Assembly: GCA_964058805.1 (NCBI GenBank)
Contig: CAXKVV010000043.1
Coordinates: forward strand, 372,001 to 436,000
DNA: 64,000 nt
DNA from: Schoenoplectus triqueter
Lineage: Eukaryota > Streptophyta > Magnoliopsida > Poales > Cyperaceae
Reading direction: 5' to 3'
Below, piece after piece: positions 1-12,688 of this stretch (position 1 is the stretch's first letter; each line of letters begins with the position of its first letter). Under the pieces are notes generated by a model that saw only the letters and a program-made list of their open reading frames with translations, had not been told where the DNA came from and searched no databases. Made by a program: the position numbers and the translations under genes.

Positions 1-172
1 GAGTTCATATTTGGCGTGGAAGAATGTTCGACTTCTTTGTGAGTTTTCTATTTATTTATTTTTGGTGTGTATGGTGAAAGAGTATATTGAGCAGCTTAAT
101 TAAGAGAAGGAAAAAAAAACGATCAAAACTATAATATAACATAGCATTTTTAGATTTACGGAATTTTTTTGG

Positions 173-1690
173 GAGTGTTTGGCACTCAATGGAATAGCAA
201 AAAGTTAGAATAGAATAGCTATTCCGACGAATTAATTTGTCAAACGAATTTTAGACTAAGTAGAAGAGTGCATAATAGTGCTAATCCGGTATACCAACTT
301 ATAGGTTGAATACCGGATTAGCTCTCGTCGGAATAGCGATTATTGTTTGATTATATTATATTATATTATTATATTATGATTATGATTAAGATTTAGTATT
401 ATTATATTATTATATTATATTTATGATTATAATTTATTATTATATTAATATTATTATTATTATTTATTATTATTATTATCATTAAATTATTATTATTAAA
501 TTATTATTATCATTATTGTTATTATATTATCGTTACCATTAGTATTATTATATTATTTATTATTATTATAAATATAATTTAAATATTATATTATTATATT
601 ATGAATATAAATATAATTATTTATTATTATATTATTATGATCAAGATTATTTTTATTATATTATTATATTATGATGATTATGATTATGATTATTATTAAT
701 TATTATTATTTTATTATGTTGTATTATATTATTATATGTTGATTATAGTGATGATTAATTTATTATTATATTATTATAATTATTTATAATTATTTTTATG
801 ATTATGATTATATTTTTATTATTATATTATTATGATTATGATAATGGTTATATTATTATGATTATGACTATAATTCTTATTCTCATGATTATGATGATGA
901 TTATTATATTATGATTATATTATTAAAATTATGATTACTTATTATTATTATATTATTATAATTATGATTGTAATTATATTTTTTTATTATTATATTACTA
1001 TATTATGAATATGTTTATATTTTTATTATATTACTATTATAATATTATTATTTATTATGATTATTTTTTATTACTTTATTATTATTTTATTATGTTGTAT
1101 TATATTATTATATGTTGATTATAGTTATGATTAATTTATTATTATATTATTATAATTATAATTATTTATAATTATTTTTATGATTATGATTATATTTTTA
1201 TTATTATATTATTATGATTATGATTATGATTATATTATTATGATTATGACTATAATTATTATTATCATGATTATGATTATGATTATATTATTAAAATTAT
1301 GATTACTTATTATTATATTATTATAATTATGATTGTAATTATAATTATTTATTATTATATTACTATATTATAATTATGTTTATATTTTTATTATATTACT
1401 ATTATAATATTATTATTTATTATGTTTATTTTTTATTACTTTATTATTATTATTATTATTATTATCTTACTATTATGATTATTATTTTACTATTATTATT
1501 ATCATAATCATTATTAGTATCATAATTATTCATATTTTAACTATTCTGAGTAACAACTGCCAAACGATATTTTCGCTCTTCCGAATAGTCAAGAATATCA
1601 CTCTTCTACCACTCTTCCAAAAAAAATACTATTCTATCACTCTTCCAAAATTACCACTTTTACAAAGCTATTCTTTGATTTGCCAAACGG
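173..1690. mobile_element. MITE-like element with expanded TTA-rich core
   Basis: The left end reads GGAGTGTTTGGCA and the right end reads TGCCAAACGGACC, so the termini are imperfect inverted repeats of the type 'GTxxGTTTGGCA'. Both ends are followed by related AATAGC/ATTCCGACGA-like subterminal sequence. The core is almost pure T/A trinucleotide repeat. A related end lies in opposite orientation near 21.9-22.2 kb, which shows that this is a dispersed family. No coding capacity is visible, so it is non-autonomous. The superfamily is not determined because I could not define a convincing target-site duplication. Confidence 0.6.
345..1545. repeat. TTA/TAT-rich low-complexity tract with 376-bp duplication
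   Basis: About 1.2 kb made of TTA, TAT and ATGATT units. Inside it a segment beginning with TTATTATGTTGTATTATATT at 711 recurs at 1087, giving a tandem duplication with a period of about 376 bp. It forms the interior of the MITE-like element. Confidence 0.8.
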
Positions 1691-3032
1691 ACCTTTGATT
1701 TTTTGTTCGAACAACGCTCTATCCTTAAAAGAGTACTTAGAGAATGCGACTTCATGCATGGTAAGACCGTTTTAAATTAACGGAGACCGAGGAGTGAAGA
1801 GAGGCAACACAGATTTGGTCTATATCCTTTATAATATTAATTAATTAATTCTATGCGTGAAATGACAATTTGAAGTTAATATGATCATTAGTTTTGGACC
1901 ACAAACATGACAATTATAATTTATAATGGTACCTTTTAGATTTATAAGGCAAACACTACACTGCTCTTCAAAGAATACAAATTCATACAGAGTACAATCT
2001 CAAGTTACAGTTATGAGGAAAGACTGCAGAGCTGGTCGTACAGGTAAACAATTATTGACGTTTGGCAATGTTACATAATATATAATAAGTGCCATAAATG
2101 TTCCTGTCATTTACATCTGCCAGATTTAATTTATTATTTTTAGGTGACATGTATAATTTTTTTGCCCTATCGCAGTGTCCAATTATTTGCTCTATAAGAA
2201 TGCTACTACTTCACCACAACAACAACAACAACAACAAAAACAAACAATGCGCTTGTATATATATATTTTTTCTATAATTTCGAAATTATGAATTACATAG
2301 AGGTTGAGTAACTTAGAAGGTAAATGAGTAACTTGAAACAAATGCTACTTGTAATTAAGTTGGTCCCCAGTTATACATAGCATGCATCACTTTCATTATT
2401 TGCCCCACAATACAACTAATGCTATTTCCCCGTCCTATGCTTTAATTATATACGTAATATTATGTATGGAAAAAAAGAGATAATTAAAGAGGAAAGAGAA
2501 ATATATAACAAAGAAAGCACATTCTAAACGCAACAGAAAATAAAATAGTGCAAAATAAATAGAACTATAGAAGCACATAGCATAAACCGGTATAAACGTT
2601 CTTTATAATATATTATTTCGACCCAACATTGTTGCTGTGCAATTTCTGTTGAGCATATTGTCATGACAGCGACATGTTTGGCAACAATCTCAGTGACATT
2701 GCACCTGCCATTTAAAAAAAAAAAAAGAAACTAAGAAAAGAAATAGTCAGAAGTCATAATCCATAAAGTAATTAAATTAATTGATTAATATCACAAGCGT
2801 TATTGGGCCATTTATTTGAGGTCATGATTATTCTTCTGAAACCACAAATATGTTGCCTTACGTGTGGCTAACTAGAAAGAATGCAAGTTGTTGTTAGAAC
2901 TTAGAATAAGAAATATAGCGAGAAGAGAAGGCATTCTGCGGCAACACATAAGTATAGCAGAGCTGCAGAGGAGAGGAGCACTTGGAGAGAGAGAGTCACA
3001 CTCAGCACTCAGCACCTATAGAAATATATAAT

Positions 3033-3067
<35 letters not shown>

Positions 3068-3068
3068 G
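3033..3068. repeat. (GAAA)n microsatellite
   Basis: About nine uninterrupted AGAA units. Confidence 0.9.
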
Positions 3069-3215
3069 AAAAAGGACAAGAGGATCTTTTTATGTTTGGT
3101 TTGGTATACTTTTTATGATCTTAGAGCCTGAGAGGAAAGGGAGGGCGATAACTGATACTGATACTGATAGGGATGGAAATGGGAAATGGGAAATGTCCCA
3201 CTTGCATTTGTAGTT

Positions 3216-3250
3216 GCACTCGCACTCGCACTCGCACTCGCACTCGCACT
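3216..3250. repeat. (CACTCG)n microsatellite
   Basis: Six near-perfect hexamers. They produce artificial Ser-Ala or Leu-Ala open frames on the two strands. Confidence 0.9.
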
Positions 3251-5174
3251 CTTACTCTTGCAGCCAGTCCTCCCCTTTTTCCTGATTTTGATTGATTGGA
3301 ATCTGAAGCTGCCCCCTTCTAATTTCATGTGCTCCTTTCTTTCTGCCCTTCCATCATCATTCCTTGAATCCTTGTAGTTGTAGCTAGTGAGAGGTAGGCA
3401 CTTAACTTTTATATATGCTGATGGCAATGTAAAGAAGGCGTGACTTTGGCACTCTATTAATTCAAGGCTGTATTTTATTTTCTTTAAAAAAATAATTCAT
3501 AGCACCGAAACCAAAACGATGCGTCGTGTATATATAAATATAAGATGCTGATGACATACTGACGGTAGTAGAAAGATTGCCAATAATGCGGTTTTTGTCT
3601 GTATCCTTTAATTAAAAGGGGCCCTGTTTTCATGTGTCTTTTATAACATGTGTCAACATCTCATCTCTTCGCTTCGCTATTTATTCTTTCTCATTGACTC
3701 CTCTGTGGTGATCGTATGACCCACCAATTGATGTGGCGGGTTACCTGCACTAAATCGACTATTAATTAATTCATTCATTCATTACAACCCATCATTTCCT
3801 GTAGATATTTCTATAAATATTCGATTTCAATCACTTTATGCCATGTGCCTTATTCATCTAAAATTTCAAACCACACTCAGAATCAAAATATAAAAGCATT
3901 TCTGGATGGGTTAGAAGTTAGAACACAAGTGGGGCAGGCTACAACACAAGTGGTCAAACCATATGTCCACTACTTTTGATTCCTACCTTTTATCCAAATT
4001 AATTCCTTCTATTTTTTTTAATACTAAAATAAGCAGTCCCCACCTTCTAGCTGTCACGCAAAATATGCGGTTGATTTTGAAACGAAACTCAATGGTAGTA
4101 ACATCACACAAAAGAGCATACGAATAATTAAGCAGACATATTGTACGCCATGCAAAAGAATTGCGCAAATCAATATCCGATGAAATGAAAAATATGTTTT
4201 GATTTTTGAGATATTTGGTGAGATGAGAAAGATTACACTTTTAGCTCCATTTGAAGAGTGAATTTATTCGGCGTTGACTAGGAAAATGCTTCGAGTACAC
4301 CGATATCGCAGCACATAATTTACCACAGTTTCTGGCTTATTCTACAAAACATTCATTTCTGATAAAATACTTGGTGGAGAGAGATCATTCATGAGCTTTT
4401 TAACACATTAATAGCACCACCTCCATGGCTTCATCTTCATGCATTATTGGTCTCTGTCCAACTTCAACCTCTCTATGACAAACCTTTTTTTTTTCTTTTT
4501 TCTTTTTTTAATTTTCGGAGTCTGCTTCCAGATTCGTAATAATCAATGACCCCTTTCTTTTGTTCAAAAGTTAGAATAAAACAGATGATGACAGTTGAAG
4601 AAGAAATAAAAGATGAGAAAAGGCAAATGAGTGAGTGAGTGAGTGAGTGGTGTTTTGTCAAGCTTTCTCCCAGGGTCACGGTGTCTTCATTTGCTCAATT
4701 TGGCACCAATCTAACTTTCCCCTGCGTGCTTGGGATTGCCCCATTTGGGTCTGGTACCTGTCATCTCACCCACATCTACAGAATTAGAGCAGTCCATCAG
4801 AGATCAGACTCGGATATTTATGTTTTTCCTTTGTTTCTTTTGAGAAAATAATAATGAAAAGGAGGTGGGTGTGGAACCGTCGAACTGTGGATGTAGACTT
4901 AATTATCTGACACCTCACACGTTTCAACTTCTGCTTCGTAAGCTCGGTCGGAATTTTTGTATACCACTTCAGTCGGTTAGCATTCGGCAAAGAAGATATC
5001 AATTACATATCCAAAAATGATATTTTGGCAACACAATTTAAAACAATGAATATAATAGAGAGGTCCACTTTCAACTATTTGAGTTGAGCCGCAATTGAAA
5101 TCCAACAGCAAGGTTTCCTTTTGTTTATCTAATATGTATATACACGAAGGAAAAGGAAAAGGAAAAGGGCGATA

Positions 5175-8100
5175 TCAAGCAAATTTAAAGCGCATAAGAA
5201 GTCTTACAGACTTGTATACAGAGCCCTTTTTGTCATACAAAGGAACTGCACGAATGCCAGGCCTGAGTTCTGAAACGGGCAAACAGGTCTGGCCTCCAAA
5301 GTCATGCTTCTCTGACATGTCATATTCTTTGACCTCAATTCTAAGAATTGCTAATTCGGGGACAGTCAGTGGAAACGAGAATTCTTCATCCCAGACTGGG
5401 ACCCAGTTGTCTTCTAGAACTTTTGTTTTCTTCATCAGCATGTCAGCTGCCACACCTTCGATTCCTATCTGTTCATTTGTCACATCGGAAAATTTAATTA
5501 CTTCTGACTCAATTATCTTTTACATTTTATCTCTTTTGTTTAGGTGTAACAAAGGTTTGGAATCTCGGACCACAGTTCAAAACGGTGCTGGATGCAATAG
5601 GTGCGAATGTGTGATACCAAGTATATTGACAGTTCATTTCTGTTTTTGACAAGTAAACTCAATTTATTGGACACAGATGGAGGAAATAATTTTAGGTAGA
5701 TCCCTAAAAGTTGGTTTTGCGGCAGCCCAAAATTGAGTAGGCAACAGAATGAGTTTTACTAAATGTCAATACCTTGGTGTAGAAGTCAGGAGGTGAGTAG
5801 GTATCAAAATGTGTTTTACTAAAATCCATTCGCCAACCATCGCCCATGTAAACCTTCACCTGTTTCCAATTATAATGAGGAAATTACGTAACAATTCTAA
5901 GGAATAAAACAATCAGACTGTACATTTACTGCTAGAGGAGTTATGACATTTCAAATTTTTAAGTGGTGAATTCACATCATTTTGGCCATTTGTGACATCT
6001 TTCAGCTCTTTGTATGTATATTTTTTTTAAAGGGAAGCCTACTAAAAGTATGGCTGGATCTTTTCACCATGAATTTTAAATGTTATGATTTTATTTCATC
6101 ACATATTGTGATTATTTTAGTTTTTACAAAGATTATATACCTTCAGAGTTTGTTTCACTGGTAAAGGAACAGAAGGGTCAAACACTTCACCATTTGGTCC
6201 CATTTTCATTAAGAAATCCGGCTTTCTAACATAACCACAACCACCATTGGCTTTGAAAAATCCTTGCATCAGCCTAAGTTGTTTTCCATGTCCCTGTGTG
6301 TATATAAATAAACAACATTCAAAAATCAATACTTCAGCTTCAGATTTTTTTTCAGTCAAGAATAACAGAATGTATGAAATAACACTATTTTTTATTGCAT
6401 CTATAACAAACTTTTATGCAATTTGACTTCTCTTACCTTTGGTACATGGATTATTGATTACTTTGCAGAGGTTATTTGGGATACTTACAGTCGAAAGATC
6501 TGAACTGGTACATTTTTAGTGTTTGTGTTTGTGTGGGGTTGCTCATGTATGTTTGTGTGTGTGAGTCAGAGAGAAAAAAAAAACCTGCATGTTGAAAGCG
6601 ACCATCTGCGCGCCGTGCATCCACGCAAGCATTGGCTTGTAGTTTGAAGATCTGACCCGTGTGCCCTTCGGATACACTCTCAGAAGGTTTCTCTGTGTAA
6701 ACCTGTGTTATTACAAATCAAAGTCCATCAACTCAAATATCCTCTGCCTTTGTATTTTAACCACACATTCTTAATCGATTTCACTATATTTGGCTTTGTT
6801 TTGTTTGCTATTGATCTTGTTATCACTATTTTTCAAACTAAGAACCCCGAGCAGGTAAGTACCACTTTTACAACTTATCTGTCCACCCTGAACTATCAAT
6901 GGTTGGTTTTTGTTTTCTGCTGCTTATATTACAAAATAATAGTATTGCATTTACTAAGATCACTTGCTTAGAGTTTTGTTTGATCGACCACCAAAGCAAA
7001 ATCGTCTAAGAAAACTGTACCTGATGACATCAGCACCGTGGGAGGTGCAGGCTTTGATGAGCTTTTGTTCAGAAAGGCTGAGGCGTCTGACATGAGTGGG
7101 GTCCACATGGAGGGCATTCTTGAGCTGGCCTTTGGGTTTGCCGGCCTGGATCGTTATCAGCTTCCTATACTGATTTGCGGTGTCCTTTCCAAATTTAGGG
7201 TCTTCCTCTTCCTCATCAGATTCATCTTCATCCTATATCAGTTCATATTACTATTTGAGACGACAAAAATTTCACAAAAGAAGAAGGGAGACCACTCTTG
7301 ATACACATCCATTTTGACATGTTTTTCAAAAACTTTGTTTATCCACCAATCGAGCATCTATGTAGCACAGACAAACCTCATGTCAGGCTGCAACAGTGCC
7401 TGACACTTGTCAAAGACACCGACACGCGTGCGAGACACGGGACATACGTCCACTACGGTCAATAATTTCCAAGGACACAGTCAAACCCATGACACACCGA
7501 AGACACACCAGTCGACACACTATGGACATATCACAAAGGATCAAATGAATATTGGCACAGTACACCTTGGATACGTCACAAAGGATCACATGATCCTTGG
7601 TGCAGTTATCTTTAGGAGTAAAAATTCTTTTGATATCCGCGGGATTCAAACTCATGCATTCTGGGTAGATTGACAAGGCACTTACCACTGGGCTAAGAGC
7701 CCATTTCGGTCAATGAGGACTTGATAATAAATATTAAGGAATATTGGTCATGATATGTCAATTTATTTGCGCGCACAATAGCATGTCAATATACGTAATA
7801 TATTTTTTTAACTCTGAAAATTTCAATCTACACATATCAGAAAAACTTAGCAGGAAATTATTAATCACATTTACTATATAGAATTTAAATTTTAAACTAT
7901 AATATATTTATTATTAATTAAATCCGTGTATATACTGTGTCGTGTCCTTGTTTTCCTAAAAATGCCGTTCTGTGCAGTGTCATGTTGTGTCATGTCAGAT
8001 ACATCGTGTCCGTATCCGTGCTACATAGTCTAGCATCATTCAACTTGGTAACAGACTGGTACCAGTATGACAGTTGATGCTTTTATCAGAAAGGCACATT

Positions 8101-11100
8101 GTACCAGGCAACTACAAACTTGTGCCAGTACAAGCCATAAGAAGCCCTACATACCTTATCATTAGATGCCTCAAACTTGGAATCTGACACGTCCTTTCCA
8201 CTGGCTTCTTCTGCTACTTCATCCAAGGTTCTTTCAGTTGTCATTTTGCCTTTGGAACCTTTTTGAGATCCGCTACTTTTGTTATCCTTGCACTCAAGGT
8301 ACTCTTTGGGAGGTTTTGTGGAGATGATTATTTTGTTCTTCAGGTCCTCAGGAGAAGGGAATTCCTTCATGGGCTCGTCACTGGGGACATATAGCATATC
8401 TCCAAAGGTTTCCTTGATCATCTAGTTTGTACCAGAAGACATCTATTATGCATTTGCATATACTTAAAAATGTAAGGAGTACTGAAAAAAAGTTGTAGTA
8501 GTTACCTCAGCTACTTTGGCTTGGAGATTGGGTGTCAGGTGATCTTCGAGAGTAATTACAACAGGATATGGTGAGGCACGAAAGGCATACTCTTTAATCG
8601 ACCTTAAGCATTTAATAATTTCTATTGGAGAAGTTATTGTCCTTCAAAGAAAAAAAAGGTAAAAATAAGAATTACATATCAAAAGAAAAAAGGGAAATTG
8701 TATTCCGTAAGAAATGGAACTTCTATGAACATATATGGAACTAAAAGTGTATAGCATCATTGTTTGGGTTAGTCTTTACTTATTAATATTAATTTGTTGG
8801 CTATTGCTTCATCAAATGATCTTTTCACCTGTTCTTCTATTTATTTTCTTTTCGTTCTTTAAAAGTTTGGCACAGGTACCTTATTTTATACAAGGATAGT
8901 AACCATCAATAGCTTGTTAGTCACTGAGTGTGACAAAAACAAATCCATTTTGCAAGACAAATGGGCTTTCCCTCCCTTTTTGTAGAGAAATAGAGAGAGA
9001 GAACCGAAAAAGCATCTAAAATTGGCTAACCAATACCTTCCATGAAGAATATCAACATTATCTTTGGCAGAATTAGGCCACATATCAAGTTCAATAACTC
9101 TGACGCCTCTCTGCAGTGCTTTAATGATCGGGACATCACTACAATCACTGCTTAGTTGGTTTCCAGTTAAATATGAATTATGCCCTGTAAATACATAATA
9201 ATGTGATATAGGAAGCATCATATCTTGATGTACCTACATAGGAAAGGTAAGATATCATCATTTAAGACATATTCAAGGAATAACAAGTTTCATACAAGCG
9301 ATCTACATCAAATTAGTTCTCGTACATGGTATGTACCACTGCCAAGTAAACCCGTTAATACTAAAGTAGCTGTTCAGTGATGCTCCTTTAGCTTCATTAA
9401 CTCATTAATCCTGCTTAATCGGACACCTTTGTGGAGATCAAGGCACTTCCATAGTAATAATTCTTAATTCTATTATCACCCTTTCCTTAAAAGACATGGA
9501 CCTCCTTAAGGTCTCCTTTAGAGCCATTTTCAGGAAGATACTACCCTTGTAAATGGACTCCTTAATACCCAGCAATTGTTTATTTGTTACCCATTTGTCT
9601 CCTTCCTCTCTACTGCACAAGAACCAAGGCAAGATAAGAACTCTTTTTACTTCTTTCAATCTCAAATGGCTGAGAAGCTATTGATGAACTTGCAAAATCA
9701 GCAATACAACAAGCTTTACCATGATGAGCTCTATCTGTTGACATCCCTTTAGGCTAATATCTCTTTTGTCATTCTTCCTCTTGCATTTCTCCTTTGAGTT
9801 AGGTCCAAATGTTCCAAAAAAAATTTATATGAAAATTTTCTGATTTTGTTTGTTTCCACCTTTTTTTTATCAAGGACCTATAAAATTGGTTTTAGTGATA
9901 GGAACTAGGAAGTAACTAATTACATGTTGTGAATACATGTTCAATTTCTTTTTTTTTTTTAACATACCTTTGATTTCATATGGTATGAACCAAAATGGTC
10001 AAATTTTGGTTTATGGAATGTATTATTTGTATTATATTGTTTGTTCAAAAATATGTCCCCCCCCCCCCACCACAAAAAAAAATCTTTATCTATCTATTAA
10101 GTATATATTACATTTCTTGATTTATATGTTGGAGGAATCAAATACTGGTAAGGATCTAGCGGTACCAGCTGATACCTCTGTACTGAGGAACTATCTTTTT
10201 TTTTCCCTGAAAGAAGAAATTAAATTACGTTCTCATTATTAATTAGTGGCTCAATTATACTTAGTTCACGATCCCAAGAACTTTTCAAGTATTCATGTAA
10301 TAGATATAATTATTTTTGCATGATTACTTTTATAAACTTTTTTCACATGTGTAGTTTTCGTTATGATATAATTATGTTCACTTAATTAACCTGATTTCAA
10401 TTAAAATATAAAATATGCTAATTTAATTATGTTGGGAGACTGAAATTACTTGAATCAAAATGAGGTTTTGGATTACTTAACTGCAATGTCCCGAGATACA
10501 CTAAATTATGAAAGAAACTAAATAATAGCTCAGCTTAAAATAATTAAATAAATGCAATACGTTATGGACTGCATGAATATGTATTACATGGCAAACAATA
10601 ATATAGGGTGAACTTGGTCTTTTTATATTTCTCATAGTAAAGTAATTTTATCTTTCTCTTAATCTTAGCATCTTACTTAACATGAGCTCCTTATCAATGA
10701 TCAAATTTTTAATCCCCACTTCTTTAATCCATGTTTCTGGAGAACCGCAAGGGGGACGACCGTACAACTGAGAAAGGTTTCTTAGCCAGATTACAAAAAT
10801 GCAAGTAGAAGACCAGATCAGTAGATATTAGTATTATAACAGTTAAGCTCCAATTATATCTTCTCGTTCATTGCCCAAGAATCCACTGAAAGCAATCTTG
10901 GTGGCATCAGGTACCAACAACTCATTCACGACTAAAGTAGAAAATTATATATGAGTTGAACTGAAAATCCAAATTGTCAAATAGTAACTATATCTATGCT
11001 ACACTTTTGAGTGAAGTATCCCGGTGTGTTGAATCCATTTGATAGGTAATCTAAAATCCAACCAGGCTAAAACAAAAACATGAACGGTATGATCTTTAAA

Positions 11101-11990
11101 CATGACATATCCAAGGAACGGTTACAATCATATTAATTATTTTTAACCAATCTAATTTGGAAAATACAAATTAAGTCAATAGAAGAAGCAGTAGGTGCAG
11201 TACATTTTTGTTTTATCAAATATGATACCAGAAGCAACTGCAGTAAAGCACTACATTTTGGAAAAATCTCCTAGTGGTACCATACTGACAATGGTAGTAA
11301 TTCCTACCAATGGTTAAGTATGCATTGGCTTAAGCACGAACTGAGTTGAGCTCAACCACGGGCGGAGCCAGAAACGATCGATAAGGGGTGTCCGGTTTAA
11401 ATAAATAGAATATTCGGATCAAAAGAAATTTTATTTTTTATCATACGACCTTTATTTTTCAACCTTTATTTTTTAGTGAACCGAAAGAGTGTCCGGGCGC
11501 CGGCTGACGCCTATCTTGGATCCGCCCCTGAGCTCAACTCACTAATATGTTCAAAATATTCATCAGTTATGAGTAGAAGAATAAAGAAGAAATGACAAAA
11601 ACTAACCTCATGTCTGATCGGTGGGTTAAAGTCGGGAGAGAAAAGGAAATGATAGAACTCTTCAATGCTCAGAAAATTTCGAGCACCATGTTTGATGATC
11701 TTCTCCAGGTAATGCTTGGGGCCCGTCGCGTCGGCACTTGGAAATTTCTCCATCACTCTTGCCACCTCAGCGGCGGTGATTTCCTTCTCCCCTTGCGACT
11801 CCACGAGAAATCGCCGGAGCCCCTCGGCACTGATCGTGGGGCCCGCACCCGCACCCCCACCCCCTCCTTCTCCCACCCCGTCGGCGTAGGTCTCAAAAAC
11901 CCTGCGCACGTCGTCTGGAGGTTGTATCTCGGCGATTTTGAACTTGCGCGTGAAGCCGAAAAAGCTGTATTTGTACGTTGAGGCGGCCAT
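5175..11990 (-). CDS. PLC: Phosphoinositide-specific phospholipase C (plant PI-PLC)
   Basis: Hydrolyses PIP2 to diacylglycerol and an inositol phosphate at the plasma membrane, Ca2+-dependent. Nine exons on the minus strand: 11990-11607, 9233-9037, 8641-8506, 8421-8155, 7232-7021, 6702-6585, 6293-6141, 5859-5773, 5468-5175. All phases join, giving 615 aa. Order: EF-hand-like N-terminus (about 1-128, with a Gly-rich loop [12 protein letters not shown]), X domain with the catalytic His regions [13 protein letters not shown] and ILHGR, an acidic/Lys-Ser-rich spacer ([12 protein letters not shown], then [11 protein letters not shown]), Y domain ([34 protein letters not shown]), then a C-terminal C2 domain ([35 protein letters not shown]). 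The length is typical or slightly long for plant PLCs. The exon 6 donor is weak (G|GTTTTT). Intron 1 (2.4 kb) and intron 4 hold hAT-type MITEs. No defect is seen, so it is probably functional. Confidence 0.95.
7358..8028. mobile_element. hAT-type MITE in PLC intron
   Basis: The 11-bp termini CTATGTAGCAC and GTGCTACATAG are perfect inverted repeats. They are flanked by TCGAGCAT on the left and TCTAGCAT on the right, an 8-bp target duplication with one mismatch, as expected for the hAT superfamily. The subterminal regions are rich in GACAC/GTGTC motifs. The element is 671 bp, has no transposase and lies in the intron between PLC exons 4 and 5. A tRNA-like SINE head lies inside it. Confidence 0.8.
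7640..7702 (-). mobile_element. tRNA-derived SINE head (nested)
   Basis: On the minus strand the segment begins GGGCTCTTAGCCCAGTGGTA, matching a pol III A box (TAGCCCAGTGG). About 45 bases later comes AGTTTGAATCC, close to the B box. Spacing and order fit a tRNA-derived SINE head, and it sits inside the hAT-type MITE. The 3' limit of the SINE body is not clear. It is not a tRNA gene because the acceptor stem and the remaining arms do not close. Confidence 0.5.
11357..11530. mobile_element. hAT-type MITE in PLC intron 1
   Basis: The ends CACGGGCGGAGCCAG and (reverse complement of the right end) CAGGGGCGGATCCAAG form imperfect inverted repeats. They are flanked by a perfect 8-bp duplication AGCTCAAC at 11349-11356 and 11531-11538. 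The element is 174 bp and non-autonomous. The intact duplication suggests a young insertion. Confidence 0.85.
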
Positions 11991-12392
11991 TGATGGGAGG
12001 TCGTGAATGGCGATTGCTTGGTCAATGCAACAAGCCGAGTGGCCGGGTTGACTTTAATATGAGGTAAGTGAGATAATGAGGAGGATGGGATGTAGTGTGA
12101 TGTGAGGGTAGAAGCAGAGAAATCTGGTGGATCAATGGAGATTGATCGATTGATTGATTATTATTATTAAGATGTAATGGTATTAGGTAAAGAGGCAATG
12201 GGAATAATAAATTACTTAAAAGGGAGGTTTAGGTAAATGATAGTCTTAAATTAGTATTTATTATCTTTCATTTTCAGAAAGACAAAAAGGTGAAGAGACG
12301 GTGCATCTAATCAGAGTCCATTTCAGAGTGATCTTATCTAAATAAACAATAAATAAAGCGTAAAAAGGAAAAATAGAAAAAAAAAAAAAAGT
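11991..12392. promoter_or_regulatory. Presumed PLC upstream region
   Basis: 402 bp between the PLC start codon and a possible plus-strand exon. It is AT-rich, with ATTGATCGATTGATTGATT-type repeats near 12140. No clear TATA box was assigned. It would hold the PLC 5' untranslated region and promoter. Confidence 0.35.
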
Positions 12393-12519
12393 ATGGAGAA
12401 AGGTGTCAGCGTGGAGATGAGTTTCCCGACCGTGTATGCTCAGATCTTATCTGAGAGAGCTGCCGATGAGTTTTCTCGCATCACACTGTCTCCAATTCCA
12501 TCGAGAAGAAAGAAGAGAG
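12393..12519 (+). other. Possible first exon, unrecognised
   Basis: An ATG opens a 42-codon frame (start MEKGVSVEMSFPTVYAQILS) that ends at a strong donor, AGAG|GTATGT. Its product is not recognised. It lies 170 bp upstream of the NFU remnant on the same strand and could be the 5' exon of the same decayed gene, but the reading frame does not link them in any convincing way. Confidence 0.25.
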
Positions 12520-12688
12520 GTATGTAATCTCTACTATTAATATCATCCATATTTTCACATTTTTAGCCGATTGAATATTGCATTGTTTCAATTCAACCAA
12601 AGAAAAGGGTAACTAGAGTTTGAATAATCTGGTGCGGCCATACCATTAATTTCATTACCTTCTGTGCTGAATTGATTAATTAGTGCAG

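Larger units (their letters stand above)
1691..5174. other. Intergenic, no gene seen
   Basis: AT-rich DNA downstream of the phospholipase C gene. The only structure seen is short simple repeats: GAAA units near 3033-3068, CACTCG hexamers at 3216-3250, ATTC units near 3771-3783, GTGA units near 4631-4648 and GGAAAA units near 5150-5167. The last few hundred bases before 5175 probably include the 3' untranslated region of the PLC gene. Confidence 0.7.

Noticed and set aside
3113..3427. Open frames with Ser-Ala or Leu-Ala repeats on both strands
   Set aside because: They arise from the CACTCG microsatellite. No splice, homology or codon evidence.
7640..7702. tRNA gene
   Set aside because: A and B boxes are present but the stems do not form a cloverleaf; a SINE head fits better.
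11592..11981. 129-codon plus-strand frame
   Set aside because: Antisense shadow of PLC exon 1.
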